The translations under genes and the position numbers were made by a program. A DNA stretch of 64,000 nucleotides from NCEH01 sp043195125 (lineage in GTDB: Bacteria; Pseudomonadota; Alphaproteobacteria; Rhizobiales; Xanthobacteraceae). The notes beneath the pieces are model-generated. The model was given only the letters and a program-made list of their open reading frames with translations. It was not told where the DNA came from and searched no databases. The stretch is from the NCBI RefSeq assembly GCF_043195125.1, contig NZ_JBAFWR010000012.1; one strand, 5' to 3'. Position 1 is the stretch's first letter; each line of letters opens with the position of its first letter. Below are positions 16,528-25,533 of this stretch, one piece after another.

Positions 16528-16547
16528 CCCGGCGCGAAGGCGCCGGG
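16528..16547. terminator. GC-rich hairpin after dnaE2
   Basis: CCCGGCGC and GCGCCGGG around a GAAG tetraloop, 40 bases beyond the dnaE2 stop on the minus strand. No T-run follows in either direction, so termination is only possible, perhaps Rho-assisted. Confidence 0.35.
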
Positions 16548-16586
16548 CGATTGGCCGGCCATTCGCGGGCCTCTCCCGCGCCCGCC

Positions 16587-19500
16587 TCAATGGAAATTTC
16601 GCCCCTTCGGCAAGGCCGCCTGCGCGGTGCCTTCGGGCAGGGCCGCGTGGGTGGAGCGGCGGCGGTGCGGCGCCTCGTTGGGGTCGCGCGGATCGCGGCC
16701 GGGCCCGCGCTTGGCCTCGTCCGGCGGCATGGCGGGATCGATGGGCGGCCCGGCCCGGTCCAATTCGTCGATGAGGTGGCTCCAATCCTCGATCTTCTCC
16801 GCCACCAGATGGATGACGCTGCTCTCGTTCTGAAGCCGGCCGGTGACGCCCACGAGGCGCGCGCCCATCACCTGCGGGCGGAAGGTCTCGAACACGCGGG
16901 GCCAGACGATGACATTGGCGAAGGCCTGCTCGTCCTCAATGGTCATGAAGATGACGCCGCTCGCGGTGCCCGGCCGCTGGCGCACCAGCACCAGTCCGGC
17001 GAGGGTGAGGCGCCGCCCGCTGGAAAGATCCGGCAGGCGGCCGTTCGGCGTCACGCCCCGCTGGTTGAGCCGGCTGCGCAGGAAGGCCAGGGGATGGGAT
17101 TTCAGCGACAGCTTGAGATGCCGGTAATCGGCGATCACCTGCGCGCCCGGCGGGAGGATGGGAAGGTCAACCTCAGCCTCGCGCGGGGCGGCGGCGGCGC
17201 GGAACAGGGGCAGATCGTCCTTGTCGCCGGCCCGGCGCAGGCCGCGGACGGCCCAAAGCGCGGCGCGCCGGTCCAGCCCCAGGGAGCGAAAGGCGTCGGC
17301 ATCGGCGAGGCGCTCCAGCACGGCCGGGGCAAGGCCGGTGCGCAGCCACAGGTCGCGCACGCAATCATAGCCCGGCCCACGCAGGGCGGCGATGCGCCGG
17401 CCCGCCTCCTCGTGCAGGCCCTCGATCTGCCGCAGGCCGAGCCGCAGGGCGTAAGTGGTCTTCACGTCGCCGGCCATGTCGCCATGGCGCGGGTGGAGGC
17501 GCCCGGCGGCGGCGCCGTCCTCCGCTTCCAGCGTATGGTCCCAGTGCGATGCATTGATGTCGGCGGGGCGGATCTCGACGCCATGCTCGGCGGCGTCGCG
17601 CACCAATTGGGCGGGGGCGTAGAAGCCCATGGGCCAGGCGTTCAGCAGGCCGGCGGCGAACACATCGGGATAATGGCACTTGATCCAGGCCGAGACATAG
17701 ACCAGCAGCGCGAAGCTCTCGGCATGGGAACGGGGAAAGCCGTAGGAGCCGAAGCCCTGGATCTGCTGCCACAGGCTTTCCGCGAAGGCGCGCTTATAGC
17801 CCTTGGCCAGCATGCCGCGGATCAGCTTGCCCTTGAACGTGTCGATGGTGCCGACATGCTTGAATGTGGCCATGGCGCGCCGCAGCTTGTCGGCCTCCTC
17901 CGCCGTGAAGCCGGCGCCGACGATGGCGATCTGCATGGCCTGTTCCTGGAACAGCGGCACGCCGAGCGTGCCTTCCAGCACCTCTTTCAGCTCGGGCGAA
18001 GGATAGACCACCGGATCCAGCCCCTGCTTGCGGCGCAGATAGGGATGCACCATGCCGCCCTGGATCGGGCCGGGGCGCACGATCGCCACCTCCACCACCA
18101 GATCCTCGAATTTCGTCGGCTTGAGGCGCGGCAGCATGGTCTGCTGGGCCCGGCTCTCCACCTGGAACACGCCGATGGAATCGGCGCGCTGGAGCATGGC
18201 GTAGACGCGCTTATCGTCCGGCGGGATGTCGCAGATGCGCTTGAAATCGTGTCCGTACCGGGTGTTGAGCAAAGCGAAGCACTTCTGGATCGCGGTGAGC
18301 ATGCCGAGCGCCAGCACATCCACCTTCAGCAGGCCCACCGCCTCCAGGTCGTCCTTGTTCCATTCGATGATGGGCCGCTCATCCATGGCCGAGCGGGTGA
18401 GCGGCACGGTCTCGTCTAGCCGGTCGTGGGTCACCACCATGCCGCCCACATGCTGGGAGAGGTGGCGCGGAAAGCCGATCAGGGCGCGGGAGAGTTCCAG
18501 CGTCAGCGCCAGCCGCCGGTCGGTGGGATCGAGGCCGAGGCGCACCGCCTCCTCCGCCTTCACCCCGCCGGAGGACCAGCCCCAGATGGAGCCGGCCAGC
18601 GCGCCCACCGTATCCTCCGAGAGGCCGAGCACCTTGCCCACCTCGCGCACCGCCGAGCGGGTGCGATAGGTGATGGTGGTGGCGGCGAGCCCGGCATGGG
18701 CCGCGCCATAGCGCCGGTAGACGAATTGCAGCACCTCGCCGCGCCGCTCGTGCTCGAAATCAATGTCGATGTCGGGCGGCTCGTTGCGGTTGCGCGAGAT
18801 GAAGCGCTCGAACAGCAGCGAGGCCTTCATCGGGTCCACCTCGGTGAGGCCGAGGCAGAAGCAGACCGCCGAATTCGCCGCCGAGCCGCGGCCTTGACAC
18901 AGGATGCCCGCGCCCCGGGCGAAGCGGACGATCTCGTCCACCGTGAGGAAATAGGGCGCATAGCCGAGCTCGGCGATGAGGCCGAGTTCGTGGCGCAAGG
19001 TGGTATTCACCTTGTCCGGTATGCCTGCGGGATAGCGCGTGCGGGCGCCCTCCCAGGCCAGCGCTTCCAGCGCCGCCTGCGGCGAGGCGAAGCCGTTTCG
19101 CGCCTCGCGCGGATAGGTGGGCTTCAACTGGTCCAGGGAGAAATTAAGCCGCGAGAAAAAGGCGAAGCTCTCCGCCACCGCTTCCGGCAGGGCACGGAAC
19201 AGGCGCGCCATCTCGGCGGGCGGCTTGAGGTGGCGCTCGGCATTGGGGGCGAGGCGCGTTCCGGCGGCGTCCAGCGTCACGTGCGTGCGGATGCAGGTGA
19301 GAATGTCGTGCAGCGGGCGCTGCTCCGGCGCGTGATAGAGCGCGTCGCCCACCGCCAGCACCGGCAGGCGCGCGCGCCGCGCGAGGTCGGCGAGGCGGGC
19401 GAGGCGGCGGGCATCGTCCCCGCCATGGGCGAGGGCTGCGGCGAGCCATATCCGGTCCGGCGCAGCCTCTTTAAGCTGGCTAAGGAATGCCGTGAAAGCG

Positions 19501-19961
19501 TCGGGCGGCCGGCGCGGCGGCAGCACGGCGAGGCACAGGCCCTCCTGGAAATCCAGCAAATCGGTGCGGGTCAGGCGGCAATCGCCTTTCTCCGCCCGCA
19601 TGTTGCCGGTGGTGAGCAGGCGACAGAGCCGGCCATAGGCGGGCCGGTCGGTCGGATAGGCGAGGATGTCCGGCGTGCCGTCGCAGAACACCAGCCGGGC
19701 GCCGATGGCGAGGGGGAAATCCAACGCCTTCGCCATGGAATGGGCCCGCACCACGCCGGCCAATGTGTTGCGGTCGGCGATGCCGATGCCGCGATGGCCG
19801 AGCGCGTGCGCCTGCCGTACCTGATCTTCCGGATGCGAAGCGCCGTGCAGGAAGGAGAAATTGCTGGTGGCGGCCAGCTCCACATAAGGCAGCGGGGCGG
19901 GCGGCTCGGCGCGCGGGCCGGACCTGCGGGCGAAGGCGGGGGTGAGGAGATCGCCGCTCAT
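16587..19961 (-). CDS. dnaE2: Error-prone DNA polymerase DnaE2 (ImuC)
   Basis: 1124 residues. C-family polymerase that carries out mutagenic translesion synthesis after DNA damage, working with ImuA and ImuB and reaching the beta clamp through ImuB. Order: N-terminal PHP domain (about 25-240, ATSNFSFLHGASHPED and GIADRNTLAG), the palm with the acidic cluster PPDIDIDFE (397-401), the PFLRH-type finger region and YGFPRSHAESFALLVYVSAW, then helix-hairpin-helix and OB-fold regions in the C-terminal third (about 960-1070). The ATG overlaps the imuB stop (ATGA, 19958-19961), giving a coupled imuA-imuB-dnaE2 operon read from the LexA-controlled promoter near 23150. Confidence 0.96.
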   Translation of the reverse strand: MSGDLLTPAFARRSGPRAEPPAPLPYVELAATSNFSFLHGASHPEDQVRQAHALGHRGIGIADRNTLAGVVRAHSMAKALDFPLAIGARLVFCDGTPDILAYPTDRPAYGRLCRLLTTGNMRAEKGDCRLTRTDLLDFQEGLCLAVLPPRRPPDAFTAFLSQLKEAAPDRIWLAAALAHGGDDARRLARLADLARRARLPVLAVGDALYHAPEQRPLHDILTCIRTHVTLDAAGTRLAPNAERHLKPPAEMARLFRALPEAVAESFAFFSRLNFSLDQLKPTYPREARNGFASPQAALEALAWEGARTRYPAGIPDKVNTTLRHELGLIAELGYAPYFLTVDEIVRFARGAGILCQGRGSAANSAVCFCLGLTEVDPMKASLLFERFISRNRNEPPDIDIDFEHERRGEVLQFVYRRYGAAHAGLAATTITYRTRSAVREVGKVLGLSEDTVGALAGSIWGWSSGGVKAEEAVRLGLDPTDRRLALTLELSRALIGFPRHLSQHVGGMVVTHDRLDETVPLTRSAMDERPIIEWNKDDLEAVGLLKVDVLALGMLTAIQKCFALLNTRYGHDFKRICDIPPDDKRVYAMLQRADSIGVFQVESRAQQTMLPRLKPTKFEDLVVEVAIVRPGPIQGGMVHPYLRRKQGLDPVVYPSPELKEVLEGTLGVPLFQEQAMQIAIVGAGFTAEEADKLRRAMATFKHVGTIDTFKGKLIRGMLAKGYKRAFAESLWQQIQGFGSYGFPRSHAESFALLVYVSAWIKCHYPDVFAAGLLNAWPMGFYAPAQLVRDAAEHGVEIRPADINASHWDHTLEAEDGAAAGRLHPRHGDMAGDVKTTYALRLGLRQIEGLHEEAGRRIAALRGPGYDCVRDLWLRTGLAPAVLERLADADAFRSLGLDRRAALWAVRGLRRAGDKDDLPLFRAAAAPREAEVDLPILPPGAQVIADYRHLKLSLKSHPLAFLRSRLNQRGVTPNGRLPDLSSGRRLTLAGLVLVRQRPGTASGVIFMTIEDEQAFANVIVWPRVFETFRPQVMGARLVGVTGRLQNESSVIHLVAEKIEDWSHLIDELDRAGPPIDPAMPPDEAKRGPGRDPRDPNEAPHRRRSTHAALPEGTAQAALPKGRNFH

Positions 19962-21961
19962 GCGAACAGCCCGTGCACATACCAGGCGGGCCGGCTGGTT
20001 TCCGCCCCATAGAGCCCGGCGCGGAACAGCCAGAGGCGCAGCCCGTCATTCGTTTCCACGCGAAAATAATCCCGCGTCGGGTTGTGGAGCGCGCCCTCGA
20101 GCAGAAGGTCCGGATGGGCTGCGGGCGGCAGTCCCGAAAGGCGCAGGGCGGGTTCGCGCCACCAGGGGGCGGAGATGCGCTCGGGTCCTTCCACCCGCGC
20201 CACATGATGGATGCGGCGCCGCCAGCGGAAGCGCACAGGGGCGCCGTCCGGCACCTCGGCCACGGCCTCCACCGCTTCGGGCACGGCGAACAGGCGCTGC
20301 GGGCGCCCGGCGCCGCCGGCGTCTGGACGCGCGGCGGGCGGTGGAGATGCGGACGATGGGGGAGACCGGCGACCACGCGTCGGCGGGCGAGGGGGCGAAA
20401 CCGGCGCCTGCGCCGACGGGGGAGATATCGCGGTGTCGGGCGCGCGAGGCAGGGCGATCAGGACGGGGGCCGGCCGGGCCGGATCGACAGGGGGCGACGC
20501 GGAGCGGAGACGCGCGGGGAAGGGGATGGTCTGTGCCGCCTTCCCTTCCTGCCCGTTTTCTTCCGCGCGCGTTCCTTGCTCTCTTGGCCGTGCGCCTGGT
20601 GCCGGCGCATCCTGCGGTGGCTGGCGAGGGGGAACTGTGTCGAGGGCGGCAAAAGGCGTGCTTGGCCCAGCTGCAAAGGCTTCGCTCCCGGTCAGAACCC
20701 GCGCCGGGTCGGCGAGCGCGCCGGCATCGAACGGCAGGCGCTTGCGCGCCAGGGCGATGGCCTGTCCAGCCTCCTCGGGCAGATGTGCGTCGGCGACGGC
20801 GAGATGCTGCACCCGGCCGGCGCCGAAGCGGGCAGCGAGGCGGTCCACGAGGCCGTCCAGGGCGGCTTCCTCCGCCTGCCGGGCATCGAAGCCGTGCTGG
20901 TGGGGCGCCATGTCCTCGGCCAAAGTGACGCCGAGGCGCAGCAGATCGAAGCCGAAGCCGGCATCCAGGCTCGCCACCTGCGCCACCTTCTCCGCAAACA
21001 GGCGGCGGATGGCGAGGGGATCGCGCAGCGGCCGGCTGGCGCCCACCTTCAGCCGCGTCACCTGCCCGTCCACCCGGAACAGGACCAGCTCCAGATGCCG
21101 GGCGCCCTGGCCCGCGCGCTCCAAAGCGGGGGCCAGCTTGGTCGCCAGGTGATGGGCAAGGCCGAGCACGTCCTCGGTGCGCTCGATGGGGTCGGACAAG
21201 CTGCGCTCGGCGCAGAAGCGCGGCGGGGGAAAGCGATGGTCCACGGGCTCCCGCGCAAGGCCGCTCGCCTGGTCGAGCCGCCGCAGCAGGTCGGCGCCGA
21301 AGCGCGCGGTGAGCGGCGCGCGCGGCTTGCCCGCGAGATCGCCCACGCGCGTGAAGCCGAGCCGGGAAAGGGCGGCGAGACCGCCCGCCTCCAGCCGCAA
21401 AGCGGCGAGCGGCAAGGGGGCGAGCAAGGCGGCAAGGTCGGCGCCCTCTTCCGCCACCAGGGCCGGGCGGGAGCCGAAATGCGCGAACGCCCAGGCGGCG
21501 CCGATGGTGGAGGCGATCGCGGCGCGGGTGGAATAGCCCCGCCCGCCGACGCGGGCGCGCAGATCCGCCACCAGGGCGCGCTCGCCGCCGAACAGATGGG
21601 TGCAGCCGGAAATGTCCAGGATCAGGGTGTCCGGGGCATCGAGGGCGAGCAGCGGCGTATAGCGCTCGCAGGCATCGGCCACATGGCCGAGCAGGCGCGC
21701 GTCCGCCTCGGCCGCATGGTCCGCCACCTGAAGATCGGGATGGCGCGCGCGGGCATCCGCCAGGGAGAGGCCCGGCACGAGGCCGCGAGTGCGCGCGGCG
21801 GCGTTGAGCGCGGCGAGCCGCAGCGCGCTCTTCTCCCCGATGAGGGTGGCGCGCGGGGCCGCGCGCATCTCGGGCGGCAAGCTGCGCTCGATGCGGTCGG
21901 TGGAAAGGCGGTTCAGCCACAGGCACAGATAGCGCCGGCCGGGCGCGGCAGGTGCAGTCAT
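19958..21961 (-). CDS. imuB: ImuB, inactive Y-family polymerase homologue
   Basis: 667 residues, longer than the usual 480-530. ImuB recruits DnaE2 to the beta clamp. The N-terminal polymerase-like core lacks the catalytic acids: where active Y-family enzymes have DxD and SxDE, this has LWLNRLSTDRIER and LILDISGCTHLFGGE. The little-finger-like region ends near 420. About 130 residues rich in Pro, Ala, Arg and Gln (about 430-560) separate it from a conserved C-terminal segment that starts RPQRLFAVPEAV. I could not see a clear QLxLF-type clamp motif; it may lie in the linker. Both ends overlap neighbours by four bases (ATGA). Confidence 0.93.
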   Translation of the reverse strand: MTAPAAPGRRYLCLWLNRLSTDRIERSLPPEMRAAPRATLIGEKSALRLAALNAAARTRGLVPGLSLADARARHPDLQVADHAAEADARLLGHVADACERYTPLLALDAPDTLILDISGCTHLFGGERALVADLRARVGGRGYSTRAAIASTIGAAWAFAHFGSRPALVAEEGADLAALLAPLPLAALRLEAGGLAALSRLGFTRVGDLAGKPRAPLTARFGADLLRRLDQASGLAREPVDHRFPPPRFCAERSLSDPIERTEDVLGLAHHLATKLAPALERAGQGARHLELVLFRVDGQVTRLKVGASRPLRDPLAIRRLFAEKVAQVASLDAGFGFDLLRLGVTLAEDMAPHQHGFDARQAEEAALDGLVDRLAARFGAGRVQHLAVADAHLPEEAGQAIALARKRLPFDAGALADPARVLTGSEAFAAGPSTPFAALDTVPPRQPPQDAPAPGARPREQGTRAEENGQEGKAAQTIPFPARLRSASPPVDPARPAPVLIALPRAPDTAISPPSAQAPVSPPRPPTRGRRSPPSSASPPPAARPDAGGAGRPQRLFAVPEAVEAVAEVPDGAPVRFRWRRRIHHVARVEGPERISAPWWREPALRLSGLPPAAHPDLLLEGALHNPTRDYFRVETNDGLRLWLFRAGLYGAETSRPAWYVHGLFA

Positions 21962-23013
21962 GATCCGGCCTCGCGCGCATGGCTGGGATGGTGGGGAACG
22001 GCGCGGGTGGGCGCGGCCGAAAGGAAGGCCGGGCCGTCCAGGGACAGGGTCCAGCGTCCCAGCGGGCCGAGGCGGTTGCGCATCAAGGCAGCCTCAAGGG
22101 TCGGCAGGCCGAGCCCGCCATAGGAATCGCGCGGCGCGCTCACGGCGGGCGCGATCACCCAGCGGGATAAAGCGGCACAGGCGGCGGGGTCCGGCCTTTG
22201 GCGCAGCAGCAGGCCGAACACCGGGTGGGCGCGTGCCGCGAGCGAAAGCCGCCGGGTCGCCGTGAGGGCTTCGGGAAAGGGCGCGCCCACTTCGCCGAGC
22301 ACGGCGGACAGCCCGCCGCATTTGAGGCCCTCCTCCATCACGAACAGCACGTCCTGCGGCTTGCGCACCCGCACCAGGACCAGCGCGCCGCCGCACAGGC
22401 CGAGTTCGGCAAGGCCGGGCGCATAGAGGCTTCCGGCTTCCCGTTCCGCCAGTTCGTGCTGCACCATCAGCACCGGACGCGAGAGCTGGAAGGCGGCGCG
22501 GGCCGCGAGCGCCAGGGCGAAGGCGGTGAGGGCGGCTTCCGCGCCGGGGCCGTGGGCCGCAGCCTCGTGCAGCGCGCCGAGCGTGAGCCCGCCGCCCAGC
22601 GCCGCGTCCAGCGGCGGGAGGCCGAGGGGCAGGAGGCCGAGGGGCAGGAGCGGCCGCGGCGGGGACAGGTCGGGGCCGGGATCGTCGAAGGGCGCCTGGT
22701 CCTCGTCTTGGTCTTGGTCCTCGTCTTGGTTCCGCGCGCCGGCTCCGTTCTGGTCAGGAACCCGCGTCTGGTCTCCTTTCCGGCCGGCCTTACTCAGGTC
22801 GCCATAGTCCCCGCCCTTATGGTCCCGGCTGTCATTGCCGCCCCAATTCTCCTGTCCCCAATCGTCTTCGTCCCAATCCGCTGCCTCGCCCGCCGACCAG
22901 GGCACGGGCACGCGCGCCGGCAAGGGGGCGTTCGCCCCCCGCTCGATGGCGGAAATGCAGCGCCGCAGGCGCGCAAGCTCGCCCGCAGCGCGAGTCGCGC
23001 TCGGATTGGACAT
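21958..23013 (-). CDS. imuA: ImuA, RecA-like mutagenesis accessory protein
   Basis: 351 residues; relatives are often 230-260. ImuA is the SOS mutasome partner of ImuB and DnaE2. The N-terminal 25 residues (ARLRRCISAIERG) and the C-terminal RecA-like half (about 120-345, GGGLTLGALHEAA, PVLMVQHELAE, PRDSYGGLGLP) are conserved. In between, residues 43-118 are a very acidic, Trp/Asp/Gln-rich low-complexity linker, with DNA-level tandem repeats (12-bp type at 22698-22733 coding for DEDQ-like units; 15-bp type at 22618-22647 coding for LLPLG). The ATG at 23013 is preferred over 23055, which would add an Arg-rich stretch. First gene of the mutasome operon. Confidence 0.9.
   Translation of the reverse strand: MSNPSATRAAGELARLRRCISAIERGANAPLPARVPVPWSAGEAADWDEDDWGQENWGGNDSRDHKGGDYGDLSKAGRKGDQTRVPDQNGAGARNQDEDQDQDEDQAPFDDPGPDLSPPRPLLPLGLLPLGLPPLDAALGGGLTLGALHEAAAHGPGAEAALTAFALALAARAAFQLSRPVLMVQHELAEREAGSLYAPGLAELGLCGGALVLVRVRKPQDVLFVMEEGLKCGGLSAVLGEVGAPFPEALTATRRLSLAARAHPVFGLLLRQRPDPAACAALSRWVIAPAVSAPRDSYGGLGLPTLEAALMRNRLGPLGRWTLSLDGPAFLSAAPTRAVPHHPSHAREAGS
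22618..22647. repeat. 15-bp tandem repeat within imuA
   Basis: Two copies of GAGGCCGAGGGGCAG (plus-strand reading), encoding LLPLG-type units in ImuA. In-frame, so gain or loss of a copy would keep the reading frame. Confidence 0.7.
22698..22733. repeat. Tandem GGTCCTCGTCTT-type repeats within imuA
   Basis: Two copies of the 12-bp unit GGTCCTCGTCTT separated by a 6-bp GGTCTT half-unit and trailed by GGTTCC. On the minus strand they encode an alternating Asp/Glu/Gln run. All units are multiples of three. Confidence 0.7.
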
Positions 23014-23134
23014 GGGCCGTCCGTTTCGCTGGCAGCATCCCCGCGAGCGGCGCAAGCGCGGCCGCCCGTGTTGAATGCCGGGGGTTCGCGGGAACGTGCG
23101 TGCCGGCCAGCTTTCGCCAGTGAGAGGCTCGCGT

Positions 23135-23149
23135 GTTCCCTATTTGTTC
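23135..23149 (-). promoter_or_regulatory. LexA (SOS) box upstream of imuA-imuB-dnaE2
   Basis: GTTC-CCTATTT-GTTC, an exact match to the alphaproteobacterial SOS box GTTC-N7-GTTC. It lies 122 bases before the imuA ATG. Read on the minus strand it is GAAC-N7-GAAC next to a TATAAG element (23150 area) that could be the -10. Repression by LexA and induction on DNA damage is the expected control of this operon. Confidence 0.85.
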
Positions 23150-23200
23150 TTATAGATTCCGGAACGGCGCGGGAGAGTCAAGCGCGCCGTTCGGGAGGGA

Positions 23201-24220
23201 TCAGCGCTCGGTCAGCTTCAGCTCGATGCGCCGGTTGCGGGCCTGGGCGTCGTCCGTGGTGCCGGGATCGATGGGCTGGTATTCGCCGAAGCCGGCCGCG
23301 ATGAGATGAGAGGGCTGCACGCCTTTGGCGATCAGATACTGCACCACCGCGATCGCGCGGGCCGCCGACAATTCCCAGTTGGAGGGAAACTGCGGGGTCG
23401 AGATGGGGCGGTTGTCGGTATGCCCGTCCACCCGCAGCGCCCAGGAAATATCCGGCGGGATCTGCTTTTCCAGATCGAGGATGGCGCCGGCGAGCTGGTC
23501 GAGCGCGGGCAGGGCCTCCGGGCGCGGAGTGGCCGAGCCGCGATCGAAGAACACCTCGGATTGGAACACGAAGCGGTCGCCGACGATGCGGATGTCCGGC
23601 CGGTTGCCGAGAATCTCGCGCAGGCGGCCGAAGAATTCGGAGCGGAAGCGGCTCAGCTCCTGCACCCTTTGGGCCAGCGCCACGTTGAGCCGCTGGCCGA
23701 GGTCGGCGATGCGGGTCTGGCTCTCCTTGTCGCGCTGCTCGGAGGCGTTGAGCGCCTCTTCCAGCGCCGCCATCTGGCGCCGCAAAGCGGAAATCTGCTG
23801 GTTCAGCAATTCGATCTGGGCAAGCGCGCGGGAGGCGGCATCCTTCTGGATGTCCACTTCGCGCGACAGCGCCTGTTCGCGCGAGGCGTCGGGCGCCGCC
23901 GGGGCCGCGCTCAGCTGCCCCTTGAGGCGGTCGCGCTCGGCGGTGGTGGCGTCGAGATTGGCGCGCAGCGCGCTCAATTCGCCTTCCGCCGTCAGCCCGG
24001 TCGCCCGCTCCAGAGACAACAGCTCGGTGAGCTGGCGGATCTGCGCCTGCAATTTCTGCATGGCGTCGTCCTTGCCCGAAATGTCTTGGGTCAGGAAAAA
24101 CTGGGTGATCATGAACACGGAGAGCAGGAAGATGAACACCAGCAGCAAGGTGGACAAGGCGTCCACGAAGCCGGGCCAGTAATCGATCGTGCGCTCGCGG
24201 CTGCGCCGGCCGAGGGCCAT
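23201..24220 (-). CDS. MotB/OmpA-like peptidoglycan-binding membrane protein
   Basis: 339 residues. One N-terminal membrane helix (about 21-43, following DYWPGFVDALSTLLLVF, in which the Asp resembles the ion-carrying aspartate of MotB/TolR), a long periplasmic coiled coil (about 50-190), then a C-terminal OmpA-type peptidoglycan-binding domain with VDGHTDNRPISTP and ARNRRIELKL. Its start is two bases past the stop of the MotA/ExbB-like partner gene, so the two form a stator-like pair. No flagellar or Tol genes are adjacent, so the driven machine is unknown. Confidence 0.88.
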   Translation of the reverse strand: MALGRRSRERTIDYWPGFVDALSTLLLVFIFLLSVFMITQFFLTQDISGKDDAMQKLQAQIRQLTELLSLERATGLTAEGELSALRANLDATTAERDRLKGQLSAAPAAPDASREQALSREVDIQKDAASRALAQIELLNQQISALRRQMAALEEALNASEQRDKESQTRIADLGQRLNVALAQRVQELSRFRSEFFGRLREILGNRPDIRIVGDRFVFQSEVFFDRGSATPRPEALPALDQLAGAILDLEKQIPPDISWALRVDGHTDNRPISTPQFPSNWELSAARAIAVVQYLIAKGVQPSHLIAAGFGEYQPIDPGTTDDAQARNRRIELKLTER

Positions 24221-24222
24221 GC

Positions 24223-25335
24223 TCAGGCCCCCCGGCCGCCGCGGCCCGGCCCCGGCGCGTCCTCGTCATAGGTGTCCAGGGTCTGGTCCAGCCGGTCGAC
24301 GATGCGGCGCAATTCCTCCTGCTGGCCGGTCTGCACTTCGATCATCTGCTTCATCAGCGCCTGTTCGGAGCGCATGTGGGTCACGAGCCCCTGGAGGCTC
24401 TCGGCCAGTTGGGCGACCGCCGAGGTGACGCGCTGGGAGCCGGCCTCGTTCAGCGTGCGCTCCAGCTTCGCCATGGCATCCACCAGAGGCGCCACATCCA
24501 GCTGCGGCGGGGGCGGCAGGGCGAGGGGAAGGGCGGCCGGAACACCCGCCGCGCCCGCATGGGGCAAGGCGGAGAGCGTCGGCATGCGCTCGCGCGGCAT
24601 CGGTCCGACCGGATCGCCGAGATCCTCCACCGTGGTGGAGAGCCAGTCCTCAAGATCGGTATAGAAGCGGTTCTGTGCCTGGCCGGCCTGGAGATCGAGA
24701 AAGCCGAGGATCAGCGAGCCCGCGAGGCCGAACAAAGAGGACGAGAAGGAAATGCCCATGCCGGCGAGCGGGGCGGAGAGGCCGCGCTTGATCTCATCGA
24801 ACATGGAGCCGCTGTCGGGTCGCACCTCCAGCGAGGAGATGACCCCGCCGATGGAGGAGACGGTCTCCAGCAGGCCCCAGAAGGTGCCGAGCAGGCCGAG
24901 GAACACCAGCAGGCCGGTGAGATAGCGCGCCGTGTCGCGCGCCTCGTCGAGCCGCGTGCCGATGGAATCCAGGATCGACCGCATGGTGGATTGGGAGATC
25001 GCCATGCGGCCCATCCGGTCGCCCAGCAACGCCGCCATGGGGGCGAGCAGGGTGGGCGCGCGGGCAACCGCGAGGCCGGGATCGGCGAGGCGGAAGGAAT
25101 TCACCCATTCCACCTCCGCGAACAGCCGCGATACCTGGCGGATGGCGAGGATGATGCCGCAGGCCAGCACGCCGAAGATCACGGCATTGAGGCCCGGATT
25201 GTTCAGGAAGGCGGCCTGGATCTGCTGGTAGAGCACCGCGGCGAGGGCGGCGCAGAGCAGGAGGAAGATGATCATCCGCACCAGGAAGATGCGGGGAGAA
25301 GACACCTTTACGTACGGATCAACGACACGCGCCAT
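24223..25335 (-). CDS. MotA/TolQ/ExbB-like proton channel family protein
   Basis: 370 residues. Two early helices (about 18-60), a cytoplasmic part, then two helices that include YLTGLLVFLGLLGTFWGLLETV and GISFSSSLFGLAGSLILGFLDLQ, the TolQ/MotA core with conserved small residues. A Pro-rich linker and a coiled coil with a Gly/Arg tail end the protein. It likely forms a pentameric ion channel around the MotB-like partner encoded immediately downstream. The ATG at 25335 has GGGAG six bases upstream. Confidence 0.85.
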   Translation of the reverse strand: MARVVDPYVKVSSPRIFLVRMIIFLLLCAALAAVLYQQIQAAFLNNPGLNAVIFGVLACGIILAIRQVSRLFAEVEWVNSFRLADPGLAVARAPTLLAPMAALLGDRMGRMAISQSTMRSILDSIGTRLDEARDTARYLTGLLVFLGLLGTFWGLLETVSSIGGVISSLEVRPDSGSMFDEIKRGLSAPLAGMGISFSSSLFGLAGSLILGFLDLQAGQAQNRFYTDLEDWLSTTVEDLGDPVGPMPRERMPTLSALPHAGAAGVPAALPLALPPPPQLDVAPLVDAMAKLERTLNEAGSQRVTSAVAQLAESLQGLVTHMRSEQALMKQMIEVQTGQQEELRRIVDRLDQTLDTYDEDAPGPGRGGRGA

Positions 25336-25533
25336 TTTCGCTCCCGCAGGCCGTTCCCCTGACAACGGACTATGGCACACATCGGTTCAAATGGAACCGC
25401 GCCCGGCGCATGGCCGGGCAAATTGGAGCGGTGCGAAGATAGGGCGCAACCGAAGCCGGGGCGGCGGCGTCCCCCCGCCGCGCACCGCGCCGCAGGCCGG
25501 CAATCGCAGGCCAGCGCTCGGGAATATGGGGCC

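Noticed and set aside
20046..21980. Second minus-strand frame overlapping imuB
   Set aside because: Arg/Pro/Ala-rich out-of-frame translation; imuB frame has the ImuB motifs and coupled start and stop.
25461..25481. GC stem (GCGGCGG / CCGCCGC) beyond the inositol monophosphatase stop
   Set aside because: No T-run and a run of GC nearby makes such stems common by chance in this DNA.
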